The position numbers were made by a program, and so were the translations under genes. From Natrinema amylolyticus_A (GTDB taxonomy: Archaea; Halobacteriota; Halobacteria; Halobacteriales; Natrialbaceae), in the NCBI RefSeq assembly GCF_042678045.1, contig NZ_JBHUDI010000011.1, positions 496,001 to 560,000 of the forward strand: DNA of 64,000 bases, written 5' to 3'. Numbering within the stretch: position 1 is the stretch's first letter; each line of letters begins with the position of its first letter. This document shows positions 46,924 to 54,800 of this stretch, piece after piece. The notes under the pieces were generated by a model. That model made no database searches. It was given only the letters and a program-made list of their open reading frames with translations, and was not told the DNA's origin.

Positions 46924-47677
46924 TCGAATCACCACTGTTTTGCTGGCTTTCTGCGGCCTGCTGGATGATTTGTTCAGCCTGCACCTCGGTCTGCTCGTCA
47001 CTCATTTGTTCAACTTCTACATCTCCATCACGAACGTCACGCAAAGCCTTGGAGTAAATATCTACAGCGTCACCAAGTGCGGATTCACGGATGACTTCTT
47101 GATCCACCGTGATTTCGTGGCGTTCACGTGCATCATCGAGCAATGCCTGACGGTATTTCTTCACCTGTGACCCATCGCCGTCTTCGCCGATGATGTCGAG
47201 ATCGTCTGGATACTTTTCGTCATCAAATTCCTGTGCAGGCACTATGATTTGCCGGTCGAAGTCAATCGCACGTGCAACAAGAATTTTCCCTCCCGTCATT
47301 AGCCGTCGATCAGGGAACGTTGTACCAATTACATCGAATTGTCCGAACGTCTTGCGCGGGATTTTGATGACATCAGTGACGCCTGATGACACCGGCGCTA
47401 ACATCACTCTGACACGGCGGTCTTTCAAGTAGTCAGACAGTTCGTGCAGTACTGCACCTGATCCGATTGTGATTCCCAAGCCGAAGGACGAGAGCAAGAA
47501 CCAGTGATAGAACTGTAGTCTGGGAAGGTCTATCCATCCGGCTAACCCAGCGATGATGATTATGCCGGTTGTGATACCGATGTATCGCTTATATTCGACC
47601 AACAAGTCATGGATTCTATCCCATTTTGTCTTACTATTCTTTTCCGTATATTCATTGTATGCATCGTCTCTATTCAT
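46916..47677 (-). CDS. Two-TM membrane protein of the structural operon
   Basis: A 253-residue protein with adjacent helices (about 32-50 and 57-77, GITTGIIIIAGLAGW and FLLSSFGLGITIGSGAVL), then a long soluble domain with mixed charges and a Q-rich C-terminus. It resembles the two-TM protein (ORF7 type) that precedes the NTPase in pleolipoviruses. It overlaps both neighbours by 8 bp, so the genes are translationally coupled. Confidence 0.78.
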   Translation of the reverse strand: MNRDDAYNEYTEKNSKTKWDRIHDLLVEYKRYIGITTGIIIIAGLAGWIDLPRLQFYHWFLLSSFGLGITIGSGAVLHELSDYLKDRRVRVMLAPVSSGVTDVIKIPRKTFGQFDVIGTTFPDRRLMTGGKILVARAIDFDRQIIVPAQEFDDEKYPDDLDIIGEDGDGSQVKKYRQALLDDARERHEITVDQEVIRESALGDAVDIYSKALRDVRDGDVEVEQMSDEQTEVQAEQIIQQAAESQQNSGDSNE

Positions 47678-48353
47678 CCTTTTTCACCCCAATACGTTCC
47701 GAGGAAACCTCCGTTCCATCCAATGTTTCAGGATTGCCGTTCTCCTGTTTCTGATACACTTTGTAGCCTACACGGGTGATTGTCCCAATCAGAAACGCGA
47801 ATAGACCACCTACAGCGGTGCGGGTTGTGATCAGTTTGGAAAACGGATTAGGACTTTTTACCTCGTGTTTGAATCCCTGTATGCCGGTCTCGTGACCGAT
47901 TGTGACTACTGCCCCGACTTCACTGTTTTCCGTCGCCGTCATGGAGACTTCAGTGCGGCCACTAGGGATCGTCATCGACCTTGTGGGAATATTGAATGTT
48001 CCTTCTTCAGCTGCCTTCGCCTTACTCCCATCACTTAACGTGATGTCTTGCGGGGAATCCGCTTCTAAAACGATGTACGCCGTGTTTTCGTCCCATTCAG
48101 TATTCACCACGCGAAGGTCTTCGTTTAGTTCTGCTTCATATACGGTTTCAGCATTTCCAGAGCTATTTTCCCCGCTATTATCTCCATCAGTAGATTCCTC
48201 GCCAGATTCAATGATATTCACCCCGTCAGGCAAAGAATCGTTTTCAGAACTATTTTCGGAGTTATTCTGGTGATCGTCAGCCATGGCAACCCCGCTCATA
48301 CCCAAACCCATCACCAGCACAGCAACAATGATTAGGAGGTATTTCTGAGGCAT
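47670..48353 (-). CDS. Secreted, C-anchored membrane protein of the structural operon
   Basis: A 227-residue protein with a signal peptide (1-25, YLLIIVAVLVMGLGMSGVAMADD), a low-complexity S/N/E/D-rich stretch with several N-x-S sites (about 28-70), a beta-rich domain (about 70-165) and a TM helix near residue 178-198. It fits the position and layout of the ORF6-type protein between the spike and the two-TM protein in pleolipoviruses. It overlaps the next gene by 8 bp. Confidence 0.75.
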   Translation of the reverse strand: MPQKYLLIIVAVLVMGLGMSGVAMADDHQNNSENSSENDSLPDGVNIIESGEESTDGDNSGENSSGNAETVYEAELNEDLRVVNTEWDENTAYIVLEADSPQDITLSDGSKAKAAEEGTFNIPTRSMTIPSGRTEVSMTATENSEVGAVVTIGHETGIQGFKHEVKSPNPFSKLITTRTAVGGLFAFLIGTITRVGYKVYQKQENGNPETLDGTEVSSERIGVKKDE

Positions 48354-48529
48354 ACTGACACCTCCATTAATTCTGTGTAGCCTGCCGCACGCAGGAGTTT
48401 CCGTGATTCTTCGTCGCCATCAAGGGCATCCGCAAACACCATATCACCAATCGTGTTCGCCGACTTCTTCCTCCAAATGAAAGGAAGAATACTGTCTACA
48501 ACATATTTGAATACCAATTCTACAATCAT
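48332..48529 (-). CDS. Small provirus protein with N-terminal helix
   Basis: A 65-residue protein, MIVELVFKYVVDSILPFIWRKKSANTIGDMVFADALDGDEESRKLLRAAG, with one amphipathic or membrane-associated helix at the front and a short acidic domain. A longer start (48553) gives 73 residues. It overlaps the following gene by 22 bp, which supports its being real. Unknown role, probably at the virion membrane. Confidence 0.6.
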   Translation of the reverse strand: MIVELVFKYVVDSILPFIWRKKSANTIGDMVFADALDGDEESRKLLRAAGYTELMEVSVCLRNTS

Positions 48530-48658
48530 GGAATTAATTTTTCTGATGTTCATGTTATTGGTTGTTTTGTGTTCCTTCCAATCGTGGAAGGTTGAGAGGA
48601 AGCCGGTGAGTTGAACACCGGGAACAGCCTTGAACTGTCTTCCAGACCGCGTTAGACG

Positions 48659-48880
48659 TTATATTGGGACCCAGCCGAACAGAGTATTCGTAATGGAGTC
48701 GAACACACTGGTTGCAGTGTTAGCCACCGCGTCACCGAATACCCCAAACACCGTCCCAATCACAGGCACACCGAGTCCCTCAAGAATCAGGACAGCTCCG
48801 ACGATTAGCAACACATAATCAATCAAGCCAAAGGCCTTCTGAGCGCCTTTGGCAGCAACGTATTGCTGTGGTGTAGGCAT
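48659..48880 (-). CDS. Small hydrophobic membrane protein of the structural operon
   Basis: A 73-residue protein with two hydrophobic segments (about 20-38 and 40-62: LLIVGAVLILEGLGVPVIGTVFGVFG). It is encoded 6 bp after the spike candidate. Small two-TM proteins also serve as capsid proteins in spindle-shaped viruses, so this and the 133-residue protein deserve attention. Confidence 0.72.
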   Translation of the reverse strand: MPTPQQYVAAKGAQKAFGLIDYVLLIVGAVLILEGLGVPVIGTVFGVFGDAVANTATSVFDSITNTLFGWVPI

Positions 48881-48886
48881 ACATGA

Positions 48887-50545
48887 TCACCCCTGTTTGA
48901 GCAAGGCGACAGCGATCAATGCAGCGCCACCGATAATCATCACTGTACTGTTACTCATACCGCCATCGTCACCGCCACCACCGCCTCCGCCGCCTTGGGA
49001 ATCATACACGATAGACGGACTGATTTCTGCGGTGTGGTTATCTTCTTCAACGATATGGATTTCGTCGTAATTGTTCATATCGAAGTCGGTGTCTTCATTC
49101 TTGATTTCGAAAGTATCCCCAGAAGTATAGACTGTGAAGGAGAACCCTGACAGGAAGTCACTATCCGACGATGAAGCGTTTTTCCCGTGGATACCTACGA
49201 CGATTTCACCGCTACTTTCAGCTTTCATCGTTACCGACTTGACGGATTTATTATCATCAACAGTAAGGACGTGATCCCCTACAATTCCGTTCTCCCCGTC
49301 TGTCTGGTTATCTGGCAGGGCTAACGTTGTTGTAGTAGTCGTTCCCGCAGTTACTTCCACATCGTATTCGGAAGCGGTGCCGTATCCATCAACACCAGAT
49401 GCCAGCACATCGTAGTAACCGACCGGCACATCGATGGATGTTGGTGATGACTGAGTGGTTACAGTTTCGCCATTACTGTTGATGATTTCGATGTCTGCAC
49501 CGTTGATAGTTTCGCCGCTCGAAGCGTTAGTAGTAGTCACTTCGAGTGTCCCCATATCGGGTTCGGGGTCAAGATTCGAGGTGACGGTCTTGGTTTTTCC
49601 TTCCTCAACCGTTACAGAGTGTGTCTGTACACTGTAGTTGTCAGCGTTAACTTCAATCCGGTATTCGGCAGGCTGTAGGCTTAATTCAGCTACACCTTCC
49701 GAATTGGTTGTTACAGTTTCGTGAACACCGTCTTCGGATGTTCCGTCCCAATCGGGATCGACTGCACGCACTTCAACGCCTTCCATGAAGGAACCGGATT
49801 CATTTAGAACGGAGACAGTGACGGTGCCGGGTTCCGGTTTATCCATCTGGTGGGAATTAGAAGTACCATCAGCGTAGTTAACCGTATATCCATCAATGGA
49901 TACCCAGCTATCACGTTCCAATTGTAGGATGTTATGATCCGACAGATTAGCGTCATCAAACGTGATTGTGTACGGACTATCTGATGATGCACTACTCACG
50001 TCAACTGCATTAGAGATGAAGTTCTCGTTCACTACAGCGGAATCCGTTCCGTCCATACCGAGTAGACGGACCTGAGCTGTTGAATTGTACTCTGACGGGA
50101 ATACATCAACATCAACGCTATCCACTGTTTTGTCACCGGGGTCAATCACCGGTTCCTCGTATGTGTGAACCGTTGTATGTCCGTTAGGACTTACTTCAGC
50201 GTGTTCGTCGCCTACCCAGCTTTGCCCGTCTGCACTATCAATTCTCCAATTAAGTTCCACGTCTGACCCGTATTGGGCTTCGAGGTCGTCTTCTACAGTC
50301 ACATACCCTGAATCGTTCGTCGTGTATGTTCCGTGAATATCGGTGTAATCCATACTGCTATTCGAATATTCGAGGTTGACTGTTTGTCCGGCTACAGGGT
50401 TGCCTGTATCCAGATTAACGACCTGCACACTGGTTGTGTCACTGCTTGTTTGTCCGGCAACCGTCCCGATGGGGGCGATCACCATAGACGCAACAAGTGT
50501 AATCACTAGCATCAGTGTCTTTGTTTTCGATAAAATATTGTTCAT
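48887..50545 (-). CDS. Spike-like surface protein with signal peptide, beta-domain repeats and C-terminal anchor
   Basis: A 552-residue protein. The signal peptide covers 1-34. At least three beta-sandwich modules like carboxypeptidase-regulatory/PEGA domains follow (about 40-105, GNPVAGQTVNLEY; about 255-325, MEGVEVRAVDPD...TTNSEGVAEL; about 330-400, INGADIEIINSNGE...VPVGYYDVLASG). A beta-rich segment (about 410-510) follows, then a glycine-rich hinge (GGGGGGGGDDGG) and a C-terminal TM (STVMIIGGAALIAVALL). Signal plus C-anchor is the layout of pleolipovirus spikes, which bind and fuse with the host. Many N-glycosylation sites are present. Confidence 0.8.
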   Translation of the reverse strand: MNNILSKTKTLMLVITLVASMVIAPIGTVAGQTSSDTTSVQVVNLDTGNPVAGQTVNLEYSNSSMDYTDIHGTYTTNDSGYVTVEDDLEAQYGSDVELNWRIDSADGQSWVGDEHAEVSPNGHTTVHTYEEPVIDPGDKTVDSVDVDVFPSEYNSTAQVRLLGMDGTDSAVVNENFISNAVDVSSASSDSPYTITFDDANLSDHNILQLERDSWVSIDGYTVNYADGTSNSHQMDKPEPGTVTVSVLNESGSFMEGVEVRAVDPDWDGTSEDGVHETVTTNSEGVAELSLQPAEYRIEVNADNYSVQTHSVTVEEGKTKTVTSNLDPEPDMGTLEVTTTNASSGETINGADIEIINSNGETVTTQSSPTSIDVPVGYYDVLASGVDGYGTASEYDVEVTAGTTTTTTLALPDNQTDGENGIVGDHVLTVDDNKSVKSVTMKAESSGEIVVGIHGKNASSSDSDFLSGFSFTVYTSGDTFEIKNEDTDFDMNNYDEIHIVEEDNHTAEISPSIVYDSQGGGGGGGGDDGGMSNSTVMIIGGAALIAVALLKQG

Positions 50546-50570
50546 AATTTGAATCACCAGTGAAGGTTAT

Positions 50571-50972
50571 CTATCCGAGGTACCCAACGGCGTAGGCCAA
50601 GAGAACTTGCAGTCCAAAGACCCCGCCAGCGAGTACTGGTTCTCCTTGGACAGCAGTCTGGAACTCAGGGATGAACGCCATTGCACCAGCGGTCAGGAAG
50701 CCAAAACCGGCCATGTAGGTCCAGTTCTGGTCCATCTGCTGGAGACTTTCGCGTGTGAAGTCGTTGCTGAATGCGATGTATCCCAACATCACGAACGAAA
50801 TAATCGCAGCAAGACTAACGGAGAGGTTGCCGTAGAGGGTTACTTGATCAGCTAGCGATGCGCCATTCAGGAATTGTGAGGAAACTTCGATGATGCCGGT
50901 TTCAGCGCCTGTTGCAATGCTGAACAGGGTCGCTGCAAGGGCATCAGAAGCCTCGTGCTTTCGTTTAGCCAT
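50571..50972 (-). CDS. Multi-TM internal membrane protein (VP3-like)
   Basis: A 133-residue protein with three to four hydrophobic segments (about 12-30, 47-68, 87-106, 114-133) and a charged N-terminus (MAKRKHEASD). It is the first gene of the structural operon, in the position and size of pleolipovirus VP3, the internal membrane protein that touches the genome. The spike gene follows after 25 bp. A spindle-virus-type coat protein cannot be fully excluded. Confidence 0.75.
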   Translation of the reverse strand: MAKRKHEASDALAATLFSIATGAETGIIEVSSQFLNGASLADQVTLYGNLSVSLAAIISFVMLGYIAFSNDFTRESLQQMDQNWTYMAGFGFLTAGAMAFIPEFQTAVQGEPVLAGGVFGLQVLLAYAVGYLG

Positions 50973-51012
50973 GTTTCAACTTGTAGTTCATCACGACAAA
51001 TAACCAAGTTTT

Positions 51013-51025
51013 ACAACTTAGTTGT
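51013..51025. promoter_or_regulatory. Palindromic operator candidate upstream of the structural operon
   Basis: ACAACTTAGTTGT, palindromic apart from its central base, lies 41-53 bp before the first structural gene. Related CAACTTGTAGTTC lies at 50978-50990, so two half-site pairs flank the promoter region. Confidence 0.4.
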
Positions 51026-51157
51026 ATGTCGCTTCACCAACTGTAACAAAGGGTCGCGGTTAAAGATTACTGTGAATACATATCACACATTATTCAATAG
51101 AATGAGAAGATAGGATACCAACAAGATTCATGCAGTTAGCGGAGAGAGAAGGGAGAT

Positions 51158-51511
51158 ATGTACAATGAAGACTGGGAGGACGTGATGACTGCGGATTCAA
51201 TGGACGAGAAAATCAGTGCTTTTGCTGACCTTGCACAGGGTCGAGCAGAGAACCGAGAACAGCCAATCGAAGACGTTGTACACAATCTTACCCACCAATC
51301 ATACCTCGAAAAACACACTACCAGCGACATACTCACGGAACTTGCTGAATTGGAGTCGCTGTATCCAGACGCCATGTATGATGGAGAAGCGAACGATCAC
51401 ATCATGACGTATCTGGACGACACTTCTGACTTCGAATACTGGTACGACTACGCTTATCTGTCACTCGCGGCAGGACTAGAATGGGCAGTCCTGACTGAGA
51501 TTCAAGAATAA
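51158..51511 (+). CDS. Acidic provirus protein of unknown function
   Basis: A 117-residue acidic, helical protein starting MYNEDWEDVMTADSMDEKISAFADLAQGRAENREQ, with a tyrosine-rich tail (FEYWYDYAYLSLAAG). It is divergent from the structural operon and precedes the restriction gene by 146 bp. Highly acidic small proteins in such positions can be DNA mimics (anti-restriction), but no match supports this. Confidence 0.65.
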   Translation: MYNEDWEDVMTADSMDEKISAFADLAQGRAENREQPIEDVVHNLTHQSYLEKHTTSDILTELAELESLYPDAMYDGEANDHIMTYLDDTSDFEYWYDYAYLSLAAGLEWAVLTEIQE

Positions 51512-51657
51512 ATCTATCAATTACGACTATCACTTCAGTTTTGTTTGGTAATATATAATCGAAGCACTTGTGCCCCCTCATTCCACTCTGAAAAAATAAG
51601 TATAGTATCAAAACTTGTGCCGCAAACACTAAGCTACCTGTCCCTCACACTGAATCT

Positions 51658-52596
51658 ATGCCCGAGGCAATTGCTGAAGAAGTTAAGGAAGTAGAGGATT
51701 TGACAAGTGAGAATGTCACAATTAAACAAAAGAGGGAATTGTTGAAAGCAAGTGAAGTCTATCTTGATGTTCGATTTGTGTACCCTGACGAAGGAGAGGT
51801 TTGGGATGGGTCTGTTCCAGTCTATTACCGGCGAACAGGTGTGTTCGAGGAGACTTCTGAGGGAATGGCAGATGTTATTGAGCAGGCATATGACAATATG
51901 CATCCTTCGAAAAGAGAGCAGTGGGAACAAGAACAACGAAAGTTCTGGGAGGACTTTTCTGGTAATGTAACTGATGAATTTTTCTATGTGATAATGGATG
52001 GAGAGTGGCACTGTGGTCATGAGTTCCCTGACAACAATAATCCATCCCGCAGAATCCAAGACATCAAAGAGAAAGGGTACACGCTATCCTCGAAGCGAAT
52101 GCAGTGTGAGGAATGTGACCGAAGCAAAATGCATCGTCAGATTGTTCGGTTTCCACGAGGTGGCCCAACTGGATACGAAACGATGTCTGATGAGCTTCGT
52201 GAGCGTATTATCCGCGTCCTTGGACGATATGACGTGTTTGAGAATACGACTCGTCAACAAGGACTGCTACCCGATCACAAGTTCCCCGAAATCCGTTGGG
52301 ATGAGACTGTTCGTGAGGACAACCCGGATGATATGCCGGAAGAAGAAATTGAAGAGAAATTCCAGTTGTTAGACAATCAGCGTAATCAACAAAAACGAGA
52401 AGTCTGCCGTAATTGTTTCCAGACCGGGGAACGCGGTACTCCCTACGGAATCAATTTCTTCTACGAAGGTGACGAGGAATGGCCGGAAGACGTGCCAGAA
52501 CAGGGACCAGAAGCCGAGCAAGGATGTGTTGGATGTGGATGGTACGATTTACAGAAATGGCGTGCAGAATTGAATAAGAGATTACAAGAACCGTAG
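51658..52596 (+). CDS. Probable type II restriction endonuclease, zinc-stabilised HNH-like
   Basis: A 312-residue protein. The C-terminal half has three CxxC pairs (CEECDRS near 156, CRNCFQ near 252, CVGCGW near 292) around LPDHKFPEIRW (first His) and LLDNQRNQQKREVC (Asn), a beta-beta-alpha-metal (HNH) plan. The N-terminal half (VRFPRGGPTGYETM and the YRRTGVFEETSEGM region) is probably the recognition domain. It is tail-to-tail with a cytosine-5 methyltransferase gene, 26 bp apart, which is the usual layout of type II systems. The recognition site cannot be read from the sequence. Confidence 0.75.
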   Translation: MPEAIAEEVKEVEDLTSENVTIKQKRELLKASEVYLDVRFVYPDEGEVWDGSVPVYYRRTGVFEETSEGMADVIEQAYDNMHPSKREQWEQEQRKFWEDFSGNVTDEFFYVIMDGEWHCGHEFPDNNNPSRRIQDIKEKGYTLSSKRMQCEECDRSKMHRQIVRFPRGGPTGYETMSDELRERIIRVLGRYDVFENTTRQQGLLPDHKFPEIRWDETVREDNPDDMPEEEIEEKFQLLDNQRNQQKREVCRNCFQTGERGTPYGINFFYEGDEEWPEDVPEQGPEAEQGCVGCGWYDLQKWRAELNKRLQEP

Positions 52597-52622
52597 GGAA
52601 TTACAGAAATCTACCTAATTCC

Positions 52623-53744
52623 TTACTGGTTTTCTCTTACTTCGTCAAGGGTAGGTCGTAGCCCACGAGCAACATGGTTAGCGAGGTTAACTGGGACTGC
52701 GTTACCGATCTGGACGAAGGTACGTTTCATTCGGCCCTCGAAGATGAAGTCATCAGGGAAACTTTGGAGTCGTGCCATCTCCCGGGAAGAGATACAGCGG
52801 TTGAGTTCTGGATGGATGTGGACTCCTCCATGATTCTCCTTGATAGCCATACTGGGAACACCCGGATATTGGCGTTTCCAAGCATCTTTGTAACTGTCGT
52901 ACAAGGATTCACCGGGTCCAACCTCGGAGATACGTTCAATGGTATCTTCCCGGTGGTTCGTCCATTCGTGGTTTATCTCTGGGTTTCGTGGCTCGTCTTT
53001 GAGGTCTGCTATTGCTTCGTCACACGCTAGATATTCTTCTTCAGAGAGAACTGGGTTCGGGAACGGATTCTTCACCCCGAATTTGTTCCCCATGAACACT
53101 GACCGGGAACGAATCTGTGGGACTTCATAATCAGCTGCTTCAAGAATTTGGACGCCGAGTGGATACCCAGCATCTTCAAAGTCATTCAGGATGTTTTGGA
53201 AGGCTTTCCCATCCTCAATCGTAGTGATTCCGGGGACGTTCTCCATTACAAGGAACCATGGGTCGATCACGTCCAGAAGCCGGATTATTTCTTGGTAGAG
53301 GAAGTTCCGTTCGTCTTCAGGGTCGCGTTCGCCAGCAATTGAGAAACCGGGACATGGGAACCCCGCAAGAAGAACGTGAATGGTTTTGTCACCAATTATC
53401 TCTTTTACTTCATCTTTGGTAACATCTCGAATGTCTTTGTTCAGATGGGTTGCAGACTCGAAGTTCCGTTCATATGTTGCAGCTGCATCTTCGTCTTGCT
53501 CAACGCCAAATATTGGCTGGTAATTTGCTTGTTGGAATCCAAGTGTGAGTCCGCCTGCGCCAGAGAACAGATCAATGACGTTGTATTCAAATCCGTCTGT
53601 ATCTACCTCTGTGGAGTCCACCCATTTCACTTTGTTTAGGTTCGTGAAACTCCCCTGCAACTGCTCCGCCTTCTTGCTATACTTCTTCATTGAACGAACA
53701 CGTTCGACCTTCGATTTCCCAGTCTCACCGGCTTGTTCACTCAT
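52623..53744 (-). CDS. DNA (cytosine-5-)-methyltransferase
   Basis: A 373-residue m5C methyltransferase with motifs in order: I (VIDLFSGAGGLTLGF near 56), IV with catalytic cysteine (LLAGFPCPGFSIAGERD near 128), VI (MENVPG near 160), VIII (QIRSRSVF near 203) and X (QIGNAVPVNLANH near 350). The target-recognition region is ~80 residues between VIII and IX, giving a short site. ATG 53744 is preferred over 53756. It protects host and viral DNA against the convergent endonuclease. Confidence 0.93.
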   Translation of the reverse strand: MSEQAGETGKSKVERVRSMKKYSKKAEQLQGSFTNLNKVKWVDSTEVDTDGFEYNVIDLFSGAGGLTLGFQQANYQPIFGVEQDEDAAATYERNFESATHLNKDIRDVTKDEVKEIIGDKTIHVLLAGFPCPGFSIAGERDPEDERNFLYQEIIRLLDVIDPWFLVMENVPGITTIEDGKAFQNILNDFEDAGYPLGVQILEAADYEVPQIRSRSVFMGNKFGVKNPFPNPVLSEEEYLACDEAIADLKDEPRNPEINHEWTNHREDTIERISEVGPGESLYDSYKDAWKRQYPGVPSMAIKENHGGVHIHPELNRCISSREMARLQSFPDDFIFEGRMKRTFVQIGNAVPVNLANHVARGLRPTLDEVRENQ

Positions 53745-53859
53745 ACAGTCCTGCACCTCTTTTTCTCCTATCTATTGATAAACTTCTGGGTTTAGAGCGA
53801 ACTTATGACATCGAATCATAGTTCTAACATGAGTCTGCAGAGAATCTACGGGACTTGAT

Positions 53860-54144
53860 TCAACGCCGTGACTGGAGTTCCTTCTCTAGTTGTTCAAGGG
53901 ATATATCCTTCATTGAGAGTAAGACAAGCAAGTGATAAACAATATCAGCGGCTTCGCAGATTATTTCTTGTTGATTATCGTCTTTTGCAGCTAAGATTAG
54001 TTCTGTTGATTCTTCACCAAGTTTTTCCAGCACTGCGTTTTGGCCTTTTTCGTGGGTGAAGAGCGAGGCGGTATAGGAATCCGCGGGTAATTCTTCCTTC
54101 CGGTCTTCGATAACAGCGAATAATTCTTTAAAAGTTTCGTCCAT
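53860..54144 (-). CDS. hisE: HisE-type phosphoribosyl-ATP pyrophosphatase
   Basis: A 94-residue all-helical MazG-superfamily protein. The metal-binding glutamates are in LEKLGEESTELILAAK (E-x2-E pattern near residue 45) and EAADIVYHL near 66. It matches chromosomal HisE of haloarchaea closely (ELPADSYTASLFTHEKGQ), which hydrolyses phosphoribosyl-ATP to phosphoribosyl-AMP in histidine synthesis. In a provirus it may work as a nucleotide pyrophosphatase or supplement the host. Its ATG follows the stop of the DUF151 gene with no gap. Confidence 0.9.
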   Translation of the reverse strand: MDETFKELFAVIEDRKEELPADSYTASLFTHEKGQNAVLEKLGEESTELILAAKDDNQQEIICEAADIVYHLLVLLSMKDISLEQLEKELQSRR

Positions 54145-54612
54145 TTATATTTCACCGGATACGTTACGAATGTCTTCCAATTCCTCGAACTTTTCTCTAT
54201 CGTCTCGCCCGTCCTCAAAGACTGACTCCGTAACTTCGATGGGAGCGTTGGTTCGAGAAGCAAGAGCGAGTGAATCACTTGGGCGGGCGTCGATCACGGT
54301 TTCGCCGCGAGGTGTCTCAACATAGAGGTCTGCAATATAGGTGCCCCCCTGTCCATTCTTTCTCTGTTTAATTCCGTTGATGATTATATGATCAATTCTG
54401 CTCCCTAACTCTTCCATGATGTCCAGTAATAGGTCATGGGTCAATGGTCGTCCAATATCTTCAGCTTCGAGTCCGCGAGCGATGCTGGTTGCTTCGTTGA
54501 AGCCGATGAAGATTGGAACAACATCATCCTCTCCGTCAATAGCAAGGACTACCACCGGTACTGGTCCTTGTGAAGTCCCTGCAACACGTACCGCGTCAAT
54601 AGATGCATCCAT
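54145..54612 (-). CDS. Bifunctional nuclease-family protein (DUF151/BFN)
   Basis: A 155-residue BFN/DUF151 protein: VVVLAIDGEDDVVPIFIGFNEATSIARGLEAEDIGRPLTHDLLLDIMEELGSRIDHIIINGIKQ, then TVIDARPSDSLALASRTNAPI. Plant and bacterial members have DNase/RNase activity; in archaea the role is unknown. The start was set at ATG 54612 because the 29 residues upstream overlap promoter-like sequence. It is co-transcribed with hisE (0 bp gap) and divergent from the TBP gene. Confidence 0.88.
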   Translation of the reverse strand: MDASIDAVRVAGTSQGPVPVVVLAIDGEDDVVPIFIGFNEATSIARGLEAEDIGRPLTHDLLLDIMEELGSRIDHIIINGIKQRKNGQGGTYIADLYVETPRGETVIDARPSDSLALASRTNAPIEVTESVFEDGRDDREKFEELEDIRNVSGEI

Positions 54613-54700
54613 ACTCAATAGATGGCGGTGAATATGAAAAGAATCTACCCTTGCGAGGGTTATCTTCTGTTGGAACGTTGAATGACGTCCCCATATCAAA

Positions 54701-54721
54701 TATGTATAAAATAATTTATAT
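54701..54721. promoter_or_regulatory. TATA-rich divergent control region between BFN and TBP genes
   Basis: TATGTATAAAATAATTTATA lies between divergent genes. Several overlapping TATA-like words could serve promoters on either strand, though both starts are some 80 bp away. Confidence 0.4.
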
Positions 54722-54800
54722 ACTATTGCAAGATTCTAGAAATTACATTCACTCCTAGCTAGGTAATGCAAACGCACAAAAGTAACACCATTGGAATGCT

